From assembly GCF_003967355.1 (NCBI RefSeq), contig NZ_BIFH01000016.1, positions 286,256 to 350,255 of the forward strand: a DNA stretch of 64,000 nt, given 5' to 3'. This DNA is from Embleya hyalina. Lineage in GTDB: Bacteria > Actinomycetota > Actinomycetes > Streptomycetales > Streptomycetaceae. The translations under genes and the position numbers were made by a program. The notes under the pieces are model-generated. The model made no database searches. It was not told the origin of the DNA and saw only the letters and a program-made list of their open reading frames with translations. This document shows positions 17,875-25,618 of this stretch, in pieces. How positions within the stretch are numbered: the stretch's first letter is position 1; the number at the start of each line of letters is the position of its first letter.

Positions 17875-17988
17875 GGCGATCGCCGGGGCGGGCGGGTTCG
17901 TTGCCGGCCGCGCCGTTGCCCGCCGGGGCGTGGCAGGGTGGCGGGATAACCCGTTGGTGGTCCCGGCCCCGGCTGGGATGATCGGCGG

Positions 17989-18975
17989 ATGTCCGCACCC
18001 GCCTCCGCGTTCGAGCCGCCGTCCACCGCGTCCGGGATGCCCGTGCCGACGGAGCGGGTGGTGCGGAGCCTGGTCGACGCGGTGTTGGGTCGGGACGCGG
18101 GGCGACTCGTGCGGCCGATCGACGAGGGCGGGGAGCACTCCTCGTGGTGGGTCGGGTCGGATCACGTTCTCCGGTTGGCCCAAGACGCCGACACGTCCGA
18201 CCGGCAGCGTCGCGAGATCGCCCTGCGCGACCTGCTGCGTCCCGTGGTCGGCGTCGCGCTGCCCGCGAGCGTGGCCGCCGGCGAGTGGGCGGACGGGCTC
18301 GCCTACTCCGTCGACACCCGCATCCCCGGCACCTCCGCCGAACTGCGTCGGGTCTCGCGGCGGGGCGAGGTCGGCCTGGCACGGATGTTGGCCGGCCTGG
18401 CCCGGGTCACCGAGGCGGACGCGGTCGGCGTCGGTCTGCCCGTGGTCGCGCCCCGGTCGATGGCCGAACTGCGCGCGCCGGCCGAGGCGGCGGCGCGACG
18501 ACTCACCACCGACGGCGAGTTCGACGGGACACCGCTGCGCGGCCCGAGCGCGGATCCCGTGTCGAGCGTCGTCGTGCACGCGGATCTCAAGGGCGAGCAC
18601 CTGATGGTCGGCAGCGGCGGTCGGGTGCGCGGGGTGCTGGACTGGACGGACGCGGTGGTCGGCGATCCCGCCGAGGACATCGCCGGATTGGCCATCGCGG
18701 TGGGCGCCGCGGCCGCCGTCCGGGTGGCCGCGGGGGCCGGATACGGCCCCCGGTCGTGGGCCCGGGGGCTCGCACTCGCCCGCCACGACACGCTGATCCG
18801 CCTCGCGGACCGCCTGTACGGCACGGACGACAGCCCCATCCCCCTGCTGCGCGCGCAACGGGACCGCGCCTGGCAACCCTCCGCCCTCGACCGGGTCCCC
18901 GAGCCGCCGGGCCCGGAAGCGGGCCGGGCGGCGGACCGGTGGCCATGGCCGACGGTCGCCCATCGGCGCGGCTGA
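17989..18975 (+). CDS. APH-like phosphotransferase
   Basis: The 328 residues show the aminoglycoside-phosphotransferase fold. The catalytic loop is VVVHADLKGEHLMV (about residues 194-207; HADLxxEH for the usual HGDLxxxN), and the metal-binding segment is GVLDWTDAVVGDPAEDIA (about 215-232). The N-lobe has EGGEHSSWWVGSDHVLRLAQ with a possible nucleotide loop. Such proteins phosphorylate antibiotics or small metabolites; the substrate is unknown. The Asn normally found four residues after the catalytic Lys is replaced by His, which is common among divergent members. It is 114 bases downstream of the HIT gene. Confidence 0.8.
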   Translation: MSAPASAFEPPSTASGMPVPTERVVRSLVDAVLGRDAGRLVRPIDEGGEHSSWWVGSDHVLRLAQDADTSDRQRREIALRDLLRPVVGVALPASVAAGEWADGLAYSVDTRIPGTSAELRRVSRRGEVGLARMLAGLARVTEADAVGVGLPVVAPRSMAELRAPAEAAARRLTTDGEFDGTPLRGPSADPVSSVVVHADLKGEHLMVGSGGRVRGVLDWTDAVVGDPAEDIAGLAIAVGAAAAVRVAAGAGYGPRSWARGLALARHDTLIRLADRLYGTDDSPIPLLRAQRDRAWQPSALDRVPEPPGPEAGRAADRWPWPTVAHRRG

Positions 18976-19633
18976 CGCCCGCGGAGCGCAAGGTCGGCGG
19001 CCCGGCTCGGCGGCTCGGATCCATGCGTCGTCGAGGCGGATCGACGGGGTGTCGCCCAGCGTTCGGCGCAGCACCACCGGGGCCGCGAGGTACGCGACGA
19101 CCGACGGCGCGTCGGCCGGTCGCGGCGGGGAGCGCGGGACGGAGCGCCGGGTAGCGCCGGGTGTGGGTCGACGACTCGTCGAAGGAGTCGAGGGCGTGCG
19201 GCGGCGCGGGAACGCCGCCGAAACGTGCCGGGTGGTTCTCCTCGGCCCGGCCGGCCGCGGTGTCGATGCGGTCGACATGCGCCGAGCGGTGCTCGGGAGC
19301 CGGACCACAGCCGAACCGCACGAGCGGGCCCCGCGCCTCCCACCGGCCCCCATGAAGCCGGGTCGAGGACGCCGCGGGATCGTCGTCATACCCTCACCGT
19401 TTGCGGCACGGCACGTGGGTGTGGTCGTGCCGGGCGGTCGACGTCGGTTCGGGTGTCGCGTGGGGCGATGGGTGTCGCGGCGGGCCGGACGTCGCCGGGA
19501 ACGGCACTAATGTCGACCGGTGCACTCGTCGCGCCCGGGCGGCGATCGCGCGCCGCGTACCGCGTACCGCGCCGTACGTCCGACGCTCTCGCCGGGTGCG
19601 GACAGCGGATCCTCGACCATGGGAGTTGCCGAC
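18976..19633. other. Long gene-poor stretch
   Basis: No frame here has a convincing start, ribosome site and codon use together. On the minus strand, positions 19000-19113 read as 38 residues of protein-like sequence (AYLAAPVVLRRTLGDTPSIR within it) with good codon use, but the frame decays on both sides and has no stop near it. It may be the remnant of a lost gene. The rest holds the upstream region of the TetR gene at 19634. Confidence 0.4.
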
Positions 19634-20281
19634 GTGAACCCCTCCGCACATGAGCCGGTCGAGCCGGGCGCAGAGGCATCCTCCGCCGTCGGCTATCGGC
19701 GATCCGCCGGGTCGCCGCGGGGGGAGGCTCGGCGGCGGGAGTTGCTGGATCGGGTCACCGCGGATCTCGCGGCCAATGGGCTCGTGGACTTTTCGCTGCG
19801 TCGGGCCGCGCGCGCCGCCGATACCACGCACAAGGTCCTGCTCTATCACTTCGACGGCGCCGACGACCTGCTTCGGCAGGCCATTCTGCGGCTGCGCGAT
19901 CGGCGGATCGATCGCTCCGTCGCCGCCGGGCGGCCCGGTCCCGATCGGTTGCCGCTGGCCGAGTGGGTGCGGGTGGTGTGGCCGATCCTGGTCGGAGACG
20001 AGGCGCGGGTGCTCGACCAGGCCATCGGACTGGCGATGTACGACCCCGACCGCTACGCCGAACTCGGTCGCGGGGCGTCCCGGCAGTATCTGCCCACGCT
20101 GCTCGCCATCTGTCCCGAACACTGGCCCGAGCAGCGCAAGTTCGAGGTCGCCGAGATGATCCTCGCGGTGCTTCGGGGGTTTTTGGTGGACGCGCGGACC
20201 AGTGGTGACACGGCCGGGGTCGCCGCCGGGTTCGAGGCGCTGATCCGGGCGCTGGAGCGGGAGGAGGCCGCCGACGAGTGA
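19634..20281 (+). CDS. TetR-family regulator
   Basis: The 215-residue protein has the TetR HTH near residues 40-85 (ANGLVDFSLRRAARAADTTH, then KVLLYHFDGADDLLRQAILR, the usual YYHF-like recognition helix end). A helical ligand domain follows. The GTG at 19634 is chosen because GGGAG lies eight bases before it. An ATG five codons upstream lacks a ribosome site. A perfect 14-base palindrome between this gene and the hydrolase downstream suggests that it controls that hydrolase. Confidence 0.85.
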   Translation: MNPSAHEPVEPGAEASSAVGYRRSAGSPRGEARRRELLDRVTADLAANGLVDFSLRRAARAADTTHKVLLYHFDGADDLLRQAILRLRDRRIDRSVAAGRPGPDRLPLAEWVRVVWPILVGDEARVLDQAIGLAMYDPDRYAELGRGASRQYLPTLLAICPEHWPEQRKFEVAEMILAVLRGFLVDARTSGDTAGVAAGFEALIRALEREEAADE

Positions 20282-20320
20282 CGGTACACCGGCGTCCGGT
20301 GGTTCCCGTGGACAGTTTGC

Positions 20321-20334
20321 GAACCACGTGGTTC
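20321..20334. promoter_or_regulatory. Palindromic operator upstream of hydrolase
   Basis: GAACCACGTGGTTC is a perfect 14-base palindrome 40 bases after the TetR stop and 60 bases before the hydrolase start, next to a T-run that is unusual for this genome. Size and placement suit a TetR dimer site controlling the hydrolase. The TetR gene reads toward the site, so autoregulation would need another copy upstream. Confidence 0.6.
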
Positions 20335-20393
20335 ACTTTTTTTGAAGGCGAACGGTCAACGGTGAACGCCGGGTGCTGCCGGAGGGGGAGACC

Positions 20394-21254
20394 ATGGCCC
20401 AAAAGGAAGTTCGGCTGTCGGTGGGCACGATCGGGTACGAGGACACCGGTGGCGACGGTCCCACGGTCGTGCTGCTCCACGGGTTCCTGATGGATTCGTC
20501 GTTGTGGGACGAGGTGATCGCGGCGCTGGCCGTCGACCACCGCTGCCTGGCACCCACCCTGCCGCTCGGCGCGCACCGGCACGCGGTGTCCGCCGACGCC
20601 GACCTGTCGCTGCCCGGAGTGGCCGCGCTGGTGGGCGAGTTCCTGGACGCGCTCGACCTGGGCGAGGTCACCCTGGTCGGCGTCGACACCGGCGGAGCGC
20701 TCGTGCAACTGGTGATCGCCGGCGGAGACACCGCCCGGGTGGGACGGGTCGTGCTCGCCTCGTGTGACGCCTTCGACAACTTTCCACCCGGGCTCACCGG
20801 CAGGACCCTCGTACGAGCGGGCAAACTCCCGCCGCGCCTGTTCGGGCTCTTCATGCAGCAGATGCGGCTGCGCCCGATACGCCGACTCCCGCTCGCGTTC
20901 GGGTGGTTGACCAAGCGCGGTGACGCCGCCACCGCCCGCTGGGCGGCACCCGTCCTGTCCCGACCCGAGATCCGCCGCGACGCGGTGCGCATGTTGCGCG
21001 CGGCGGGCGCGGACACCGACGTCCTGCTCGGGGCGGCGGAGCGCCTGCCCGACTTCGACCGCCCGGCCCTCGTGGTCTGGGCGAGCGCCGACCGGGTCAT
21101 GCCCCCGGAACACGGCCGCCGGCTCGCCGAACTCCTGCCCGGGGGACGGCTGGTCGAGATCGACGACAGCTATACCCTCATCCCTCTCGATCGCCCCGCG
21201 GAATTGGCGCGCGTCGTGAGGGAGTTCACCCTCGCGACCGACCCGGCCCGGTAG
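20394..21254 (+). CDS. Alpha/beta hydrolase with Asp nucleophile elbow
   Basis: The 286 residues have the HGFLMDSSLWDEV oxyanion segment and a G-x-D-x-G elbow (VGVDTGGALV, Asp98) in place of Ser, as in haloalkane and haloacetate dehalogenase relatives. An acid is present in VVWASADRVMPPEHG. At the position where the catalytic His is expected, the sequence reads DDSYTLIPLDRP with no His. Either catalysis differs or the protein is a non-classical member. GAGGGGGAGACC precedes the ATG. It follows the TetR gene and the palindrome that may control it. Confidence 0.78.
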   Translation: MAQKEVRLSVGTIGYEDTGGDGPTVVLLHGFLMDSSLWDEVIAALAVDHRCLAPTLPLGAHRHAVSADADLSLPGVAALVGEFLDALDLGEVTLVGVDTGGALVQLVIAGGDTARVGRVVLASCDAFDNFPPGLTGRTLVRAGKLPPRLFGLFMQQMRLRPIRRLPLAFGWLTKRGDAATARWAAPVLSRPEIRRDAVRMLRAAGADTDVLLGAAERLPDFDRPALVVWASADRVMPPEHGRRLAELLPGGRLVEIDDSYTLIPLDRPAELARVVREFTLATDPAR

Positions 21255-21298
21255 TCGGCGCCGGCACCGGTCCGCGCTACCGGCGGTCCGGCGCCGAC
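21254..21298. terminator. Bidirectional hairpin between hydrolase and GlxA-type gene
   Basis: GTCGGCGCCGG (21254-21264) pairs exactly with CCGGCGCCGAC (21288-21298). The hairpin starts at the last base of the hydrolase stop codon and covers the last codons of the convergent GlxA-type gene, so it can end both transcripts. Confidence 0.55.
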
Positions 21299-22281
21299 TC
21301 CCCGTCCGCACGCCGGCGATGGAATGTCCGGCGATACGCGTCGGGCGGTACGCCCACCGTGCGGTTGAAGTGGCGGCGCAGAGTGGCCGCGGTGCCCATG
21401 CCGGTGGCCTCGGCGACGGCGTCCACGCTGTCGTCCGTGGTCTCCAGCAACTCCTGGGCCCGGTGGATGCGTTGGATCAGCAGCCACTGCAACGGGGTGG
21501 TGCCCGTCACCGACCGGAAGTGCCGGCCCAGGTGGCGCGAGCTCATGTTGGCTCGGCGGGCCAGGTCCTCCACCGTCAGGGGCCGGTCCAGCCGGCCGGC
21601 CGCCCAGCCGAGCAGTTCGCCGAGCGGGTGGTCGGGTTGTTCGGGCACCGGAGTGGCGACGAACTGGGCCTGGCCGCCCGGCCGGTGCGGTGCCACCACC
21701 AGTCGGCGGGCGATCGTGTTGGCGACCGTCGAGCCGTGGTCGAGGCGGATCATGTGCAGGCTCAGATCCATGGCGGCGGCCTTGCCGGCCGAGGTGAGCA
21801 CGCTGCCGTTGTCGACGTACAACACGTCCGGGTCCACCTCGACCTCGGGATAACGCTCGGCCAGGGCCTCGGTGTGGGCCCAGTGGGTGGTGGCGCGCCG
21901 CCCGTCGAGCAGCCCCGCGGCGGCCAGCACGAAGGCACCCGTACAGAGCGAGGCCACCCGCGCGCCGGCCTCGTGGGCCGCGCGTACCGCGTCGACGAGG
22001 TCCGCCGGCGGGGCGGTGTCCACGTCGGCCCAGCCGGGGACGATCACGGTGTCGGCGTCGGCGAGCCGGTCGAGGCCGCCGTCGGGTTCGAGCAGGAAGC
22101 GCCCGTCGGCCCGCACCGGGCCGGCCCCGCAGACGATCACGTCGTACCAGTGCTCGACGGAGGTCGGGACCGAGGTCGGCGCCGGTGACCCGAAGATCTC
22201 GTGGGCCAGGGCCAGTTCGAAATGCAGGATGCCGTCGGCGACGGCTATCGCGACTGTGCTCACGTCCGGAAGTGTACGCAT
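21277..22281 (-). CDS. GlxA-type AraC regulator with DJ-1/PfpI domain
   Basis: The 334 residues combine an N-terminal DJ-1/PfpI amidotransferase-like domain (IAVADGILHFELALAHEIFG, later ARVASLCTGAFVLAAAGLLD with the elbow Cys113) and a C-terminal AraC HTH pair (LTVEDLARRANMSSRHLGRH, then VDAVAEATGMGTAATLRRHF and GVPPDAYRRTF). Such proteins are usually activators or repressors sensing amines or other small metabolites, without known enzymatic activity. It is divergent from nothing close: the next leftward gene starts upstream at 23018. Confidence 0.9.
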   Translation of the reverse strand: MRTLPDVSTVAIAVADGILHFELALAHEIFGSPAPTSVPTSVEHWYDVIVCGAGPVRADGRFLLEPDGGLDRLADADTVIVPGWADVDTAPPADLVDAVRAAHEAGARVASLCTGAFVLAAAGLLDGRRATTHWAHTEALAERYPEVEVDPDVLYVDNGSVLTSAGKAAAMDLSLHMIRLDHGSTVANTIARRLVVAPHRPGGQAQFVATPVPEQPDHPLGELLGWAAGRLDRPLTVEDLARRANMSSRHLGRHFRSVTGTTPLQWLLIQRIHRAQELLETTDDSVDAVAEATGMGTAATLRRHFNRTVGVPPDAYRRTFHRRRADGESAPDRR

Positions 22282-22337
22282 CGTGTCGTTCCGGACGTCC
22301 GCCCGGCCGGCCCGACCCGGCGCCCGGCCCCGTGCCG

Positions 22338-23018
22338 CTACGGTCGCGGCTCGCTGTACCAGCGCCACGAGGTGCGGCGGGGGTGGCCGGGCAGGTCGCC
22401 TCGGCCGGTGGCCCACAGGAGGGTGGGCCAGGGGTCGGTGTCCTGCGGGACGTCCGGGAGGATCCGGGCGATCACCCGTGCGCACACGTCGGCGGGCGGG
22501 CTCCAGGGGAGGCCCAGGCCCTCGGTCAGGTCGTACGTGTGGACCACGGTCTCCAGGATGCCCATCGCCGCGAAGCCCTCGGGGTCCGCGTCGCCGAAGA
22601 TGTGGTGGGCGCGCACGCTCGACGGCGTGGTCCGCACCATGGACACCAGCAGTGCGCCGCTCGCCTCCAGGACCTGCAGCAGGCCGCCGGGGCCGGCCGC
22701 GCGGTCCGCGTGGATCGCGTTCGCCGGGCCGCCCGGGCGCCGGCTCTCCCAGAGGAAGGGCACGTTGGCGGTCAACGGCGGGGTCCGCAGGCCGAGTTGG
22801 GCGGCGTACGCGAAGAGGTCGTCGCTCAGGTGCTCGACCGTCTCCCAGCAGTCCCACTCCAGCGAACCGGCCCGGTCGTCCCAGGCGGCCGCCGGCGCCG
22901 CGCGGAGCGCGGCCACCGCGAGCCGGACGGCCAGATCCAGGTCGTCCGCGGTCACGGGCCCGGGCGACGCCGGTTCGGGCATGGGGTCGGAGGCGCCGAC
23001 TCGCGGTGAATCATGCAT
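22338..23018 (-). CDS. Maleylpyruvate-isomerase-like DinB-fold protein
   Basis: The 226 residues match the actinomycete MDMPI N-terminal family. EWDCWETVEHLSDDLFAYAA holds the first metal His, and GILETVVHTYDLTEGLGLPW holds the second with its Asp. Related enzymes use mycothiol, for example in maleylpyruvate isomerisation, but many paralogues have unknown substrates. The ATG at 23018 lacks a clear ribosome site. MPEP at 22982 is an alternative start. It is divergent from the TetR gene at 23150, whose promoter region it shares. Confidence 0.75.
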   Translation of the reverse strand: MHDSPRVGASDPMPEPASPGPVTADDLDLAVRLAVAALRAAPAAAWDDRAGSLEWDCWETVEHLSDDLFAYAAQLGLRTPPLTANVPFLWESRRPGGPANAIHADRAAGPGGLLQVLEASGALLVSMVRTTPSSVRAHHIFGDADPEGFAAMGILETVVHTYDLTEGLGLPWSPPADVCARVIARILPDVPQDTDPWPTLLWATGRGDLPGHPRRTSWRWYSEPRP

Positions 23019-23110
23019 GCCAGGACCGTACCGCCCCCCGCCGTCGACCACCCGAGGCCGCCCACCGACAGTGCGCCGCCCACCGCCCTCGGCGGCGTCG
23101 GCGTTGTACT

Positions 23111-23141
23111 CTCCATGGAAGGCGTAGTACTACGGATGGAG
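23111..23141. promoter_or_regulatory. Inverted repeats ahead of the TetR gene
   Basis: GTAGTACTAC (23124-23133) is a perfect 10-base palindrome, and CTCCAT/ATGGAG (23111-23116, 23136-23141) forms an outer pair around it. The cluster lies in the divergent gap, eight bases before the TetR start, where an autoregulatory operator would be expected. Confidence 0.5.
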
Positions 23142-23149
23142 TGGTTCGC

Positions 23150-23725
23150 ATGGTGCGCAGGAACGCCGAGCGGAGGGCGGCGCTGGTCGATGCCGCCATC
23201 GAGGTGTTGGCCAAGGAGGGTGCCCGGGGGCTGACGTTCCGGGCGGTCGATGTCGAGGCGGAGGTGCCGACCGGTACCGCCTCCAACTACTTCACGAGCC
23301 GCGACGACCTGCTCACCCAGGCCGGTGCCCGGGTCTACGAGCGGCTGGAGCCCGGCGAGGAGATCATCGCGCGACAGCGCGCGAGCACGCCGGACCGGGA
23401 GACGTACACCGTGTTGATGCGCGAAGTCGTCGACCGGGTCAGTGCCTTCCGCACCGGCTACCTCGCCTTGCTCGAACTGCGCCTGGAGGCGACCCGGCGG
23501 CCGGAGTTGCGCACCGTGCTGACCGAGCGGGTCCGGGCCGACATGGCGGCCAACGTGAGCTATCACGAGCAATCCGGCCTCCCCGGCGACGCCACCGCGG
23601 TCCGCCTCCTGTACCTGGCGTTCAACTGGCTCATCGTCGAACAGCTCACCCTGCCGGACGTGTTCTCGGCGGCCGAACGCGACCGCCTCGTCGAGGCGGC
23701 GGTCGAACGCATCGTGGGAGTGTGA
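23150..23725 (+). CDS. TetR-family regulator
   Basis: The 191 residues open with the HTH (RRAALVDAAIEVLAKEGARG, then LTFRAVDVEAEVPTGTASNY ending in the YFxSRDDLL recognition segment). A helical effector domain of the TetR_C_6/BetI-like type (FRTGYLALLELRLEATRRPE) follows. The start is the ATG nine bases after GGAG. It stands opposite the DinB-fold gene with palindromes between them, so joint control is likely. Confidence 0.86.
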   Translation: MVRRNAERRAALVDAAIEVLAKEGARGLTFRAVDVEAEVPTGTASNYFTSRDDLLTQAGARVYERLEPGEEIIARQRASTPDRETYTVLMREVVDRVSAFRTGYLALLELRLEATRRPELRTVLTERVRADMAANVSYHEQSGLPGDATAVRLLYLAFNWLIVEQLTLPDVFSAAERDRLVEAAVERIVGV

Positions 23726-23789
23726 GGACACACACGGGCGTCCCGCGCCGACCCCGCGTCCGGGATCCGCGCGATCTCCGCGCAGTACC

Positions 23790-24251
23790 ATGCTCCACAT
23801 GAGCGTCGACCAGGAACTCGTGGACGCCGCGATCGAGTTGGCACGTCGTCGATTCGCCGGGCGCGACGGGTCCGGTGCCGCCGCCCTGCGCCTGGCCGAT
23901 GGCACGATCCTGACCAGCACCGCGCCGAACCCGCCGAACATCGCCGTGAGCCTGTGCCACGAGACGGGGGCGATCTGCGAGGCGTACAAGCTCGACCGCG
24001 ACGTGGTCGCGTCGGTGTGCGTGAGCGCCGCCGACGAAGGTGGGGGGTACTGGGTGCTCGCCCCGTGCGGGGTCTGCCAGGAACGGCTGTTCGCCTACGG
24101 TCCGGACGTGGCCGTGGCCGTTCCCGAGCCGGCCGACCCTCGCCGGTGGCGCAGCCTGCTCCTGCGGGACGTACAACCCCACTGGTTCGCAAGAGTGTTC
24201 CCGGACGACGTCTGGCCCTACCGGCCGGAGGAGATCGAACCGACCCGATAG
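23790..24251 (+). CDS. Cytidine/blasticidin-deaminase-like protein
   Basis: The 153 residues carry the zinc site of the cytidine deaminase fold: C-x-E as CHE (Cys56, Glu58) and PCGVC (Cys93, Cys96), in the order and spacing of small CDA-like enzymes. An added C-terminal stretch, VFPDDVWPYRPEEIEP, resembles those seen in blasticidin-S-deaminase-like proteins. Deamination of a cytosine-type nucleoside or base is inferred. The substrate is open. A second ATG at 23799 (MSVDQELVDAAI) is an equally good start. Confidence 0.8.
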   Translation: MLHMSVDQELVDAAIELARRRFAGRDGSGAAALRLADGTILTSTAPNPPNIAVSLCHETGAICEAYKLDRDVVASVCVSAADEGGGYWVLAPCGVCQERLFAYGPDVAVAVPEPADPRRWRSLLLRDVQPHWFARVFPDDVWPYRPEEIEPTR

Positions 24252-24481
24252 CGGCGGCCGTTGCCGGCTTTCCCTCCCCGCCGGTTCGGGCGTGACGTCC
24301 GTCCCACGCCGGTCGTTGGTCCGGGCACGGGTGCGTGTCGGAGCGCGGGTCGATCCCGTCGGTCCGCCGCTCGCCGGCGACGACACCGTCGTGCCGGGGC
24401 GTTCACCCGAAGCACCCGTAGGCGCCCGAAGCGCCCGCAAGTGCCCCGAAGCACCCGGATCGACCCTGGGGAGACCGACAC

Positions 24482-24922
24482 GTGAGCGACCACCGCCACA
24501 ACGCCATCGCCTACGCCGCCATCATCCTCGAACGCGCGGACGGGGCGGTGTTGTTCATGGAGCGCAAGGACACCGGCTTCGCCGACGGCCTGCTCGCGCT
24601 TCCGGGCGGCCTGGTCGACCCCGGCGAACTCCTGATCGAGGCGTGCGCCCGGGAGACCAGGGAGGAGATCGCCACCGACGTGGCCACGGCCGACCTGCGC
24701 ACGGCCTACGTCTCGCAGGTGCTCGGCGACACCGGCGCACCGGTGATCGGCTGGTACTTCCACACCGCCGCCTGGACCGGCGATCCCACCAACGCCGAAC
24801 CCGACCAGTGCGCCCGCCTGGCCTGGCTCGACCCCACCGACCTCCCGCCGGACGTGGAACCCACCGACGCCACGGCGGTGACCGCCTGGCACACCAGGGC
24901 CCACCCGACCCCGTGGTCCTGA
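24482..24922 (+). CDS. Nudix hydrolase
   Basis: The 146 residues contain a full Nudix box, GGLVDPGELLIEACARET continuing REEI (GX5EX7REUXEEXGU pattern), inside the usual beta sheet (IAYAAIILERADGAVLFMER before, VIGWYFHTAAWTG after). Such enzymes hydrolyse nucleoside diphosphates linked to another group, with Mg2+ held by the REEIxE glutamates. The GTG start follows GGGGAG. The 230 bases before it are GC-rich and hold no gene I can support. Confidence 0.88.
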   Translation: MSDHRHNAIAYAAIILERADGAVLFMERKDTGFADGLLALPGGLVDPGELLIEACARETREEIATDVATADLRTAYVSQVLGDTGAPVIGWYFHTAAWTGDPTNAEPDQCARLAWLDPTDLPPDVEPTDATAVTAWHTRAHPTPWS

Positions 24923-24934
24923 CCGGCTCCTGCT

Positions 24935-25618
24935 CTAGTGCGGGCGCAGTCCCGCGCGGAACGCGGTGATCACCAGTTGTACGCGGTCGCGGGCGCCGAG
25001 TTTGGCGAGCAGGTGGCCCACGTGGGTCTTGGTGGTGCCCTCGGTGATGTGCAGGCGGCGGGCGATCTCGGGATTGGTGTGACCCTCGGCGATCAGGGCC
25101 AGGACCTCGTGCTCGCGCGCGGTGATCCCGGGCAGCGTGACGGGCGGGGCGGCCGGCTCGACGCCCCCGCTCGGGGCCGGTCGGTCGGCGAACTCGGCGA
25201 TCAGGCGCCGGGTCACGCTCGGCGCGAGCAGCGCGTCGCCCGCGGCGATCACCCGGATCGCGGCCAACAGGTCCTCGGGCGCGGTGTCCTTGAGCAGGAA
25301 CCCGCTCGCGCCGCCGCGCAGCGCCTCGTAGATGTGCTCGTCGAGGTCGAACATGGTCAGGATCAACACCCGCACCCCCGGGACGCCCGCCGGGCCGCCC
25401 GCGCCGGTGATCAGCCGGGTGGCCTCCAGGCCGTCCATGCCCGGCATCCGGATGTCCATCAGCACTACGTCCGGCCGCTCCCGCCGGGCGAGTTCGACCG
25501 CGGCCGTACCGGTACCGGCCTCGGCGACCACGGTGAGGCCCGGCGCCATCTCGATGATCCCGCGAAACCCCGCGCGCACCAGCGCCTGATCGTCGGCGAC
25601 CAGGACCCGCACGCTCAT
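24935..25618 (-). CDS. LuxR/NarL-family response regulator
   Basis: The 227 residues have a receiver domain (acidic pair Asp9/Asp10, phospho-acceptor Asp55 in VVLMDIRMPG, Lys in GASGFLLKD) and a C-terminal LuxR HTH (LPGITAREHEVLALIAEGHT, NPEIARRLHITEGTTKTHVG). It overlaps the upstream kinase gene by 4 bases (ATGA), so both are made together. The divergent ABC exporter is the obvious regulatory target. Confidence 0.93.
   Translation of the reverse strand: MSVRVLVADDQALVRAGFRGIIEMAPGLTVVAEAGTGTAAVELARRERPDVVLMDIRMPGMDGLEATRLITGAGGPAGVPGVRVLILTMFDLDEHIYEALRGGASGFLLKDTAPEDLLAAIRVIAAGDALLAPSVTRRLIAEFADRPAPSGGVEPAAPPVTLPGITAREHEVLALIAEGHTNPEIARRLHITEGTTKTHVGHLLAKLGARDRVQLVITAFRAGLRPH

Noticed and set aside
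17146..19389. Minus-strand open frame of 747 codons
   Set aside because: Shadow of HIT and APH genes over most of its length; only a short stretch near 19.0-19.1 kb looks protein-like.
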